From Litorivita sp050633545 (GTDB lineage: Bacteria; Pseudomonadota; Alphaproteobacteria; Rhodobacterales; Rhodobacteraceae): a stretch of DNA of 64,000 nt. The stretch covers positions 248,001-312,000 of the forward strand of contig JBOEGS010000001.1 in assembly GCA_050633545.1 (NCBI GenBank), read 5' to 3'. This document shows, in pieces, positions 1 through 6,422 of the stretch. The translations under genes were made by a program, and so were the position numbers. Below the pieces are notes generated by a model. That model was not told the DNA's origin, searched no databases, and was given only the letters and a program-made list of their open reading frames with translations. Each line of letters starts with the position of its first letter. Positions within the stretch are counted from its first letter, which is position 1.

Positions 1-880
1 TGATCTCGCCGGTCGACGTGGTGCCGGTGGTGAATTCCAATGCGGGCGGGGTCATATCGATCACAACAACCGGACCGCCAAGGTCGGTTTCGGTGCCATC
101 GGGTTCGATGACAACAACACCGACATCATAAGTGCCATCCTCGGGGAAGGTATCGCCCTCGAAGACCACACCCCATGTGCCGTCCGAACCGGAGGTCGTG
201 GTGACCTCTTCCTCGCCGATGGTGACAATCACTTCGGACCCGGGCTCTGCGGTGCCGGTGATTTCGATCGATGGGTCGTCAACGCCGTCACCGCCGATCG
301 CGGGCAATTCGCCCTGCTGATCGACTGTCGGGTCAATGCGCGCGGGCGCATCCGCGCCGCCTTCGCCGCCGCCGATCACAGCCGCACCGACACCCGCAGC
401 CGCGGCCGCCGCGCCGCCCCAAAGCGCCGGAGCGCCCAAGAGACCGGCAGCAAGCATCGACACATCATTGCCTTCCGGACCGATCACTGCACCCTCGTTG
501 CCCGAGAGGAAGATCAGGTCATCAGAGGGGCTCCATTTGCCCCACATTTCGGTCGGGCCGTATTGCGCATAAAAAACGCCATCCGCGCCCTGAACCAGAT
601 CGACCTCGTTGAGGTAGCCGTCAGCGCTGATGAAAAGGCGCGCGGCAGGTTCGCCGCCCTCGCCGAAGTAATTTTCGAGAACGATGGTGCGCCCATCCGC
701 CAATGTGATCTCGAGGTTCGAACCCTCGCGCACATAGCCCTTCAAATCCATCTGACGGACGTTGAGAGAGATCTCCTTGTCGAGACCTGCATCAATCTTG
801 GTGACGGAGCCGCGCTCCTGAACCTCACCACGCTGAACTGCGCCCATACCATCACGGACGACGAAATCGATCGCCTTCAT
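1..880 (-). CDS. BapA-like adhesin with Ig-like repeats, N-terminal part (cut by window edge)
   Basis: Open from ATG at 880 down to base 1, so only about 293 N-terminal residues are present. The first ~130 residues resemble the prefix domain of BapA-type biofilm proteins: short beta-rich segments, one reading REGSNLEITLADGRT and followed by ENYF. An alanine/glycine-rich stretch (about residues 150-170) comes next, typical of the hinge behind that prefix. From about residue 190 an Ig-like domain starts (GTAEPGSEVIVTI, then DGTW). There is no classical signal peptide, consistent with type I secretion through a C-terminal signal outside the window. GGTGG lies 4-5 bases before the ATG as ribosome site. 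Role in surface adhesion or biofilm is inferred from family architecture; total length is unknown. Confidence 0.8.
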   Translation of the reverse strand, partial: MKAIDFVVRDGMGAVQRGEVQERGSVTKIDAGLDKEISLNVRQMDLKGYVREGSNLEITLADGRTIVLENYFGEGGEPAARLFISADGYLNEVDLVQGADGVFYAQYGPTEMWGKWSPSDDLIFLSGNEGAVIGPEGNDVSMLAAGLLGAPALWGGAAAAAAGVGAAVIGGGEGGADAPARIDPTVDQQGELPAIGGDGVDDPSIEITGTAEPGSEVIVTIGEEEVTTTSGSDGTWGVVFEGDTFPEDGTYDVGVVVIEPDGTETDLGGPVVVIDMTPPALEFTTGTTSTGEI

Positions 881-901
881 AAATACCACCGCTACCTCGT
901 T

Positions 902-925
902 AACAACGTCTAATTATGCGTTGTT
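902..925. promoter_or_regulatory. Inverted repeat upstream of the adhesin gene (possible operator)
   Basis: AACAACG and CGTTGTT form perfect 7-base arms around a 10-base AT-rich spacer, 22-45 bases before the adhesin ATG. It could be a protein-binding site or a hairpin in the 5' untranslated region. The regulator is unknown. Confidence 0.35.
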
Positions 926-1223
926 TTGTTTCCTTACGGCAAGAATTACCTTGTTTTTGCCACAATCGCTAGTGCCTTTTTTCCGATTCGCCCCAAAATC
1001 ATGGAAAGGCAGGCATATTTAGGTTTCGCCCCTGTTTTGCATTAACTTTTTGTGACAAAGCTTACCTTGGGGTAATTATTAGATTTTTCGTGCGGCGCGC
1101 CCCCTAAACAGGCAAATGTGGCCGAAATCGGGCAGCGCCCTGAGACAAACCGTCGCACCCTATTGGGTTAGGTTTTTCGCTCTTTGCGCGGGCGCTTTTG
1201 CCCAAAGTCAAGGCACCGTAAAG

Positions 1224-1296
1224 CTGCGGACTTGCGCCGCGCGGGCGGCGCGGGCACTCTGGCCGTCGGGAGAAACGGTTGCCCGCACTGCCGCAG
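1224..1296 (+). promoter_or_regulatory. Predicted three-way-junction leader of the NitT/TauT transporter
   Basis: Three nested helices can be drawn by eye. A closing stem pairs CTGCGG (1224-1229) with CCGCAG (1291-1296). One internal hairpin pairs GCGCCGC (1234-1240) with GCGGCGC (1245-1251). The second internal hairpin pairs GGGCA (1252-1256) with TGCCC (1280-1284) and, further in, CCGT (1263-1266) with ACGG (1275-1278) around a CGGGAGAA loop. A small GGCA-ATG-TGCC hairpin follows at 1321-1331, 30 bases before the gene. It matches no riboswitch consensus I know (TPP, guanidine-I and glycine were considered). GC-rich sequence folds easily, so significance is uncertain. Confidence 0.35.
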
Positions 1297-1360
1297 GAGG
1301 AGAGCGACGGCGGGCCAAGGGGCAATGTGCCGACCATCGAGGAACATTTTGGAGGATACC

Positions 1361-2362
1361 ATGACACATCTGACGCGCCGCTCTGCGCTTGGCCTGATGG
1401 CCGCTGCGGGGGCCAGCCTTGCCGCGCCCGCGCTGGCATCGAACCGCAAAATCACCGTCGGCGCCCTGCGCTTTACCAGCCACGCCGCCAGTTTCGTCGC
1501 GCTGGAGCGCGGCTATTTCAAAGACGCCGGATTGGACGTGGAGTTGAAGTTCTTCCAAGCCGCGCAGCCCATGGCCGTGGCGATTGCCTCGGGCGATGTG
1601 GATTACGCCGTCACTGCGGTGTCGGGCGGGTTGGTCTCCTTGGCCGATAAGGGCGCGATCAAGGTGATCGGCGGCGCGCTGAGCGAAGAGGCGGGCATCG
1701 ACGGGCAGAAAATTCTGGTCTCGGATGCGGCCTATCAAGCGGGGATCACCACGCCCGCGGGGCTGGACGGCAAAAGCTTCGGCATGACCACGGCGGGTTC
1801 GTCCTTCCATTACATGGGGTCGAAAATCGCGGCCAAAGAGGGCATCTCGCTCAAATTCAAGCCGCTGCAAAAGGTCGGCGCCATCATCGGCGCGCTCAAA
1901 TCGGGGCAGATCGACGCGTGGTCCATCGTGCCGCATATCGCCAAACCTCTGGCCGGATCGGGCGCGGTGCATATCATCGGCAATGTCTCCGATTACATCC
2001 CCGATTATCAGGTCACGACGACCTTTACCTCGGCCAAGAACGCCGCGGATGAGCGCGACATGACCGCCGCTTTCCTCGCAGGGTTTTCCCAAGGCGGCGC
2101 GGATTTCAACGCCGCCCTCGTGGATAAAACCAGCGGCGAGGCCGACGCGATGATCGATCTGATCCACAAATACGTCTATGCCGACAAACCGCGCGAGGCG
2201 GCGGCGAAATCCATTGCCAATGGCGCGATGCGGATCAACGAGGGCGCGGCATTGAATGTCACCTCGATCAAGGACCAGCTCGATTGGTTCAAATCCGAAA
2301 ATCTGGTGCCCGATGTGGCGCTGGAGACCTTGATCGATACGAGCTACGTCAAGACCCTGTGA
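1361..2362 (+). CDS. NitT/TauT-family ABC transporter substrate-binding protein (Tat-exported)
   Basis: 333 residues. It begins with a twin-arginine signal (TRRSALGLMAAAG, residues 4-16) ending near ALAS, so it is probably exported folded by Tat. The mature part is an NMT1/SsuA-like binding protein: a first lobe with ERGYFKDAGLDVEL and a second lobe with GIITTP-like and SGQIDAWS segments. The family binds small oxyanions, sulfonates or pyrimidine precursors; the ligand here cannot be told from sequence. ATG 1361 was chosen because GGAGG sits just upstream and the signal peptide starts there. It is first in a set with the ATPase and permease genes, separated from them by a hairpin that would favour excess binding protein. 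The convergent nitrate cluster makes a nitrogen substrate plausible but unproven. Confidence 0.85.
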   Translation: MTHLTRRSALGLMAAAGASLAAPALASNRKITVGALRFTSHAASFVALERGYFKDAGLDVELKFFQAAQPMAVAIASGDVDYAVTAVSGGLVSLADKGAIKVIGGALSEEAGIDGQKILVSDAAYQAGITTPAGLDGKSFGMTTAGSSFHYMGSKIAAKEGISLKFKPLQKVGAIIGALKSGQIDAWSIVPHIAKPLAGSGAVHIIGNVSDYIPDYQVTTTFTSAKNAADERDMTAAFLAGFSQGGADFNAALVDKTSGEADAMIDLIHKYVYADKPREAAAKSIANGAMRINEGAALNVTSIKDQLDWFKSENLVPDVALETLIDTSYVKTL

Positions 2363-2382
2363 TCGCAGGATCGCCTTTTTTG

Positions 2383-2412
2383 CGCGCGCCGGTTCCTATC
2401 GGCGCGCGTTTT
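2383..2412 (+). terminator. Hairpin with T-run between binding-protein and ATPase genes
   Basis: CGCGCGCCG (2383-2391) pairs with CGGCGCGCG (2400-2408), followed by TTTT. It probably acts as a partial terminator or mRNA-stabilising stem that lowers expression of the two downstream transporter genes relative to the binding protein. Confidence 0.6.
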
Positions 2413-2436
2413 CTCTGACTTCAAAGCAGGCCGCGC

Positions 2437-3204
2437 ATGGATCTTCGCCTCGATGGCATTCACCATTCCTACGGGACGACCGAGGTGCTCTCGGATATCT
2501 CGCTTGATATTCCGGCGGGGCAGATTGTCTGCATCGTCGGCCCGTCGGGTTGCGGGAAATCCACGCTTTTGCGGTTTATCGGCGGGCTGGAGCAACCCAC
2601 GCGCGGCGCGGTGCTGCAAGTCGGCGCGCCGCCGGAGGGGTGCCTGAACCCGCTGACCTATGTGTTTCAGGATTTTGCCCTGCTGCCGTGGCGCTCGGTG
2701 CGCGGCAATATCGCCTTTGCCCTCGCCCCGCACGGGTTGGAGCGCGCCCGCGAAGACGCCATCATCGCCGATGTTCTGGCCCGCACCAAGCTGACCGATT
2801 TTGCCGATGCCCTGCCCAAACAAATCTCGGGTGGAATGAAACAGCGCGTTGCCATCGCCCGCGCCTTGGCGGTGCGCCCTGCGGTGATGCTGATGGACGA
2901 GCCGCTCTCGGCGCTCGACAGCCAGACGCGCGAATTGCTGATGGATGATCTGATCGCGCTTTGGACCCGCACGCCCTTCACCGCAGTTTATGTCACCCAT
3001 AACCTCGCCGAAGCCGTGCGGCTGGGCCATAAGATCGTGGTGCTGTCGCGCCGCCCTGGCCAAATCCGCGAGGTGGTTGAAATCGCCACGCCGCTGGGCG
3101 CGCGCCGCTATGATGATCCCGAACTTATCGAGGCCGAAACGCGGCTGTGGCAATTGATGCGCAATGAGGCCGCCGCCGCCGATGCGGAGCTTTTGCATGT
3201 CTGA
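2437..3204 (+). CDS. NitT/TauT-family ABC transporter ATP-binding protein
   Basis: 255 residues, the usual size for SsuB/TauB/ThiZ-type ATPases. Walker A GPSGCGKST is at about residues 36-44, the Q-loop reads FQDFALLPW, the signature is ISGGMKQR, Walker B is VMLMDEPL and the switch histidine is in VTHNLAEA. All catalytic motifs are intact. It powers import with the permease encoded next, whose start codon overlaps this gene's end by 8 bases, which implies translational coupling. Substrate specificity cannot be read from the ATPase. Confidence 0.88.
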   Translation: MDLRLDGIHHSYGTTEVLSDISLDIPAGQIVCIVGPSGCGKSTLLRFIGGLEQPTRGAVLQVGAPPEGCLNPLTYVFQDFALLPWRSVRGNIAFALAPHGLERAREDAIIADVLARTKLTDFADALPKQISGGMKQRVAIARALAVRPAVMLMDEPLSALDSQTRELLMDDLIALWTRTPFTAVYVTHNLAEAVRLGHKIVVLSRRPGQIREVVEIATPLGARRYDDPELIEAETRLWQLMRNEAAAADAELLHV

Positions 3205-4039
3205 TCGCGCCTCCGCCCCCGCCACGCAGGCGCCAGCCTCGCAAGCTCCCGCCCCTATGGCTCAAGTACGGTTTCGCGGCGGCGGTTTTGCCCCCTCCCC
3301 GATCCGCGGCATCGGGATTTTGGTGTTTGTGCTGCTGATCGGCTTGGCGGAATGGGGCACGCGGTCGGGGGTCATCACGCCGCTTACCCTGCCCCGCCCC
3401 TCCGATGTGTTTTCCACGCTGGTCGGGCTTTACCGCTCGGGCCTTTTGGCCGAACATATGATCCCCTCGTTCACACGGCTTTTGGTCGGTTCGGTGCTGG
3501 GCGTGTCTTTGGGCGTGTCGGTCGGCATCCTGATTGGTCTGTCGTCTTGGATGCGCGCCGGAGTGGTGCCGCTGGTCGCGGCGCTTTTCCCGATCCCGAA
3601 AATCGCGCTCTTGCCGCTTTTCGTCATCTGGTTCGGCATCGACGAAGGGTCGAAATACGCGCTCATCGCCTTTGGCACCTTCACCCCGACGGTGGTGGCC
3701 ACCTATGGCGCGGTCGATAATGTGGACCGCACATGGGTGCGCATGGCGCAAAGTTTCGACCATGGCTGGTGGTCGATTGTGCGCTCTGTGATCTTGCCGG
3801 GCGCGCTTCCGGGAATCTTGTCGGGGCTGCGCATCTCGCTGGCAATCGGGATCATCCTTTTGGTCGCCGCCGAAATGCTCGGGGCGGAATACGGCATCGG
3901 GGCCTATATCCTCGAGGCCGGATCGCTTTACGATCTGGAGCGGCTCTTTGCCGGAGTGGTGATCCTCTCGGCGCTTGGCGTCACGGTCAGCTTTGCCATC
4001 GGCCGATTGGAGCGGCGCTTGCTCAAATGGCGTGTCTAG
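3197..4039 (+). CDS. NitT/TauT-family ABC transporter permease
   Basis: 280 residues. A proline/alanine-rich cytoplasmic head (about 30 residues) precedes five to six hydrophobic segments, of which GIGILVFVLLIGLAEW is the first. The BPD_transp_1 coupling loop lies around residues 190-215 (ILPGALPGILSGLR, i.e. EAA-like). ATG 3197 was preferred over the longer frame from 3164 because GGAG lies upstream and it overlaps the ATPase stop by 8 bases. It forms the membrane channel for the preceding ATPase and binding protein. Its stop codon shares bases 4037-4038 with the convergent cysG stop, so the two operons have no gap between them. Confidence 0.87.
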   Translation: MSDRASAPATQAPASQAPAPMAQVRFRGGGFAPSPIRGIGILVFVLLIGLAEWGTRSGVITPLTLPRPSDVFSTLVGLYRSGLLAEHMIPSFTRLLVGSVLGVSLGVSVGILIGLSSWMRAGVVPLVAALFPIPKIALLPLFVIWFGIDEGSKYALIAFGTFTPTVVATYGAVDNVDRTWVRMAQSFDHGWWSIVRSVILPGALPGILSGLRISLAIGIILLVAAEMLGAEYGIGAYILEAGSLYDLERLFAGVVILSALGVTVSFAIGRLERRLLKWRV

Positions 4040-5421
4040 CCTTCCTTGGCCGCCTGATCTTCCGCCGCAGTTGACGCGCGGCGCAAAAAGATGATCGCCG
4101 GATTGGGCAGGTCGGCCTCGCGGATGGTGCGGGCAAGATCGCGCGCGGCGCAGGTGAGCGCGCGTTGATCCGCATGGCCCGCCTTGCTGACGATGCGCAC
4201 CTCGACCTCATCGGCAAAACCCGATCCGTCCAATGTGGCTTGGATCTGCTGCGCCGCGCCGACCCCCATATAGATGCCGATTTGCGTGCCCGAGGTCAGA
4301 TGCGCCAACCAATCGGGCAAGGCCGCTCCCTCGCGCATCGCGCCGGTGGTCAGAACCAAAGTATCGGTCTTGCCGCGCTCGGTGAGGAAATTGCCGGTGC
4401 AAGCCGCCGCCGCGCTGGCCGCTGTCACGCCAGGGACGATTTCAAACGCGATGCCCGCCATCGACAGGGCCTCGGCCTCTTCGGCGCCGCGTGCAAAAAC
4501 ACCCGGATCGCCGCATTTAAGCCGCACCACGCGCTTGCCCTGTTTGGCCGCCGACACCAGCACGCCGTTGATCCGGTCTTGCGGCCAGCTATGCGCGCCG
4601 GGGGCTTTGCCGACAAACACCCGCTCGGCGTCGCGCCGCGCCAGTTCGAGCAATTGCGGATCGACCAGCCGGTCATAAAAGATGATATCGGCCTCTTGCA
4701 AACGCTGCACCCCGCGCAGGGTGATCAAATCGCGGCTTCCCGGCCCTGCGCCAACAAGCGATACGGGCGCGGCTTGAGGCGCAGTAAACTCGCCGGTGTT
4801 GATCGCGGCTTTGATAAGCTCCGCCGCCTCGCGTTCGGCCCCGCGCGCATGGGCATCGCGCGGCGCACCCGAAAACACCCAGCGCCACAAATCGCGCCGC
4901 TGACGCGGGCCAAGCCGGTGCGCCGCCGCGCCGCGCAGACGCCCGACCAAAGCCGCCAGATCGCCAAGCCGCGGCTCGAGCATTTCTTCCATACGGGTTT
5001 TGATCTGGCGCGCGAGCACCGGCGCGGTGCCTTCGGTACCGATGGCCACAACCACCGGATCGCGGTCGACAATCGACGGGGTGATCGCATCGCATAGGTC
5101 GGGCTGGTCCACCACATTGGTCAGCGCGCCCGCGACTTGCGACAGATCGTGCAGCGCCGCATCCATGCCGGGGCAACCGGTGGCGATAAACACCAAAGCC
5201 GCGCCGCGAAAATGCTCGGGGGTGATCGGCGATTGATCCAGACGGATACGGCCTTCGCCGATCAGCCCTTCGAGCTCTTCGTCGATCCCGCCCTGCGCCA
5301 GCAGGACAATCTCGGCCTCGGTCTTGAGCATCAAACGGCTTTTTTGCGCGGCCTGTTCGCCGCCGCCCGCGATGACCACGCGGCGACCTGCCATTTGCAA
5401 GAACATCGGGAAGGTTTTCAT
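4036..5421 (-). CDS. cysG: Siroheme synthase (precorrin-2 dehydrogenase/ferrochelatase plus uroporphyrinogen-III methyltransferase)
   Basis: 461 residues with both halves of CysG. The N-terminal half is the NAD-dependent dehydrogenase/ferrochelatase (GGGEQAAQK at 19-27, then TEGTAPVLARQIK near 129-141). The C-terminal half is the SUMT methyltransferase (GAGPGSR at 224-230, YDRLV, KCGDPGVFARG, PGVTAASAAAA). It makes siroheme, the cofactor of assimilatory nitrite and sulfite reductases, in the cytoplasm. ATG 5421 overlaps the upstream TGA as ATGA, so it is translated with the TrpD2-like gene. It is the last gene of the nitrate cluster. The siroheme user is not encoded in this window. Confidence 0.93.
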   Translation of the reverse strand: MKTFPMFLQMAGRRVVIAGGGEQAAQKSRLMLKTEAEIVLLAQGGIDEELEGLIGEGRIRLDQSPITPEHFRGAALVFIATGCPGMDAALHDLSQVAGALTNVVDQPDLCDAITPSIVDRDPVVVAIGTEGTAPVLARQIKTRMEEMLEPRLGDLAALVGRLRGAAAHRLGPRQRRDLWRWVFSGAPRDAHARGAEREAAELIKAAINTGEFTAPQAAPVSLVGAGPGSRDLITLRGVQRLQEADIIFYDRLVDPQLLELARRDAERVFVGKAPGAHSWPQDRINGVLVSAAKQGKRVVRLKCGDPGVFARGAEEAEALSMAGIAFEIVPGVTAASAAAACTGNFLTERGKTDTLVLTTGAMREGAALPDWLAHLTSGTQIGIYMGVGAAQQIQATLDGSGFADEVEVRIVSKAGHADQRALTCAARDLARTIREADLPNPAIIFLRRASTAAEDQAAKEG

Positions 5422-6422
5422 GCGTTTTCTCCGGTCATCACATGGCTTTTGTTGCGCTCGGCCCAAAGCCGCGCCGCCAATTTATCAGCGCTGGCCACGT
5501 CATCTGCGGCGCCAAGCGTATAAAGCGCAAGCCCCGCCGTGCCAATCACCGTCGCAGCGGCAAAATCATCCTCTTGCGCACCCGACCAAAGCGCGGCGGG
5601 CGTGATGTCCGGCGCATCTGCCTCATGCAAGCGGCGCGTCTCGTCCATCAAGGGGGGCGCAGTCACTTCGGTCTTGGCTCCCGCGCGCAGGCCATAGGCG
5701 AGCACCGCTTTGGACGGATGGCGTTCGAATTCGCCGCCGCCGCCCTTGATCACGCTAAGCGTCTGACGTCCCAGCAAAAGCGAGGCATCCGATTGCAGAT
5801 CGCGGTAGGAGGGATGAAACACGCCTTGGACCGCCGCAGGGGCCGATGAGGGGTTCATCATCCGCGCAACCGTATTGATGCACGAACGCAGGTTGAATTT
5901 TGCCCGCAATTTCAACAGATCGAAAACCTCTGGCGAGAGCGCCTCGAGCGGCGTGTAGGCGATGCGCTCTTCGGCAAGGGCGGCTTTGGCGGCCTCCGGC
6001 GTCTCGCAGCTTTTGATCCCCAAGGGGCCGAGCGCATCGCGCACCGAAGCATTATTGCCTTGATGCGAATTATAGCCGTGCAAATGCACGGGGTATCCCG
6101 CTTGCGCCACCAATTTGGCCGATAGAACAAACAAAGGTGCGCCGCGGGTGCGCCCTGCGGCAAAGCTTGGCCAATCGAGCGCCGCGCCAATGCCGCGCCA
6201 GCCGCGCCCCGCCAACCGCTCGCCCACGGCATCGACAAATCCGGCGATCTCATCCGCGCTCTCACCGCGATAGCGCATCAACATCAACAGCGCGCCCAAC
6301 GCCTCCGGCGCGGCCTCGGCGGCCAAAATAATGCGCATGGCCTCGGCGGCCTCGGCGCGCTCCAGCGATCGGGCACGGCCAGGGCCGCGGCCCAGAATTC
6401 GAACATAAGGCGCAAGGCTCAT
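5418..6422 (-). CDS. TrpD2/YbiB-like glycosyl transferase family protein
   Basis: 334 residues related to anthranilate phosphoribosyltransferase (TrpD) and closer to the TrpD2/YbiB branch. Visible are the N-terminal helical bundle (LMLMRYRGESADEIAGF), an HGYNSHQGNNASVRDALG segment in the nucleotide region, NLRSCINTVARMMNP, and HPSYRDLQ. YbiB proteins bind nucleic acid and lack TrpD activity in known cases, so a tryptophan role is unlikely. It overlaps nasA by ATGA on one side and cysG by ATGA on the other, so it is made together with nitrate reductase and siroheme synthase. Its job there is unknown. Confidence 0.75.
   Translation of the reverse strand: MSLAPYVRILGRGPGRARSLERAEAAEAMRIILAAEAAPEALGALLMLMRYRGESADEIAGFVDAVGERLAGRGWRGIGAALDWPSFAAGRTRGAPLFVLSAKLVAQAGYPVHLHGYNSHQGNNASVRDALGPLGIKSCETPEAAKAALAEERIAYTPLEALSPEVFDLLKLRAKFNLRSCINTVARMMNPSSAPAAVQGVFHPSYRDLQSDASLLLGRQTLSVIKGGGGEFERHPSKAVLAYGLRAGAKTEVTAPPLMDETRRLHEADAPDITPAALWSGAQEDDFAAATVIGTAGLALYTLGAADDVASADKLAARLWAERNKSHVMTGENA

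Larger units (their letters stand above)
881..1360. other. Divergent intergenic region between the adhesin and the NitT/TauT transporter
   Basis: This 480-base gene-free stretch separates two divergent genes. The adhesin side is AT-rich with several inverted repeats: AACAACG/CGTTGTT (902-908 and 919-925), CAAG/CTTG (940-943 and 950-953), and TTACC-TTGG-GGTAA (1062-1075). The octamer TTACCTTG occurs twice (946-953 and 1062-1069). The transporter side, from about 1200, is GC-rich and can fold into the branched leader listed separately. I see no convincing open reading frame. Confidence 0.6.

Noticed and set aside
1135..1180. TPP riboswitch suggested by CTGAGA at 1139-1144
   Set aside because: The rest of the TPP consensus (the second conserved half with CCTGAT and the GCGNAGGGA end) is missing.
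1255..1345. Guanidine-I (ykkC) or glycine riboswitch before the NitT/TauT transporter
   Set aside because: Only short pieces (CGGGAGA, AAGGGGCAA) match; the conserved core motifs do not follow in order.
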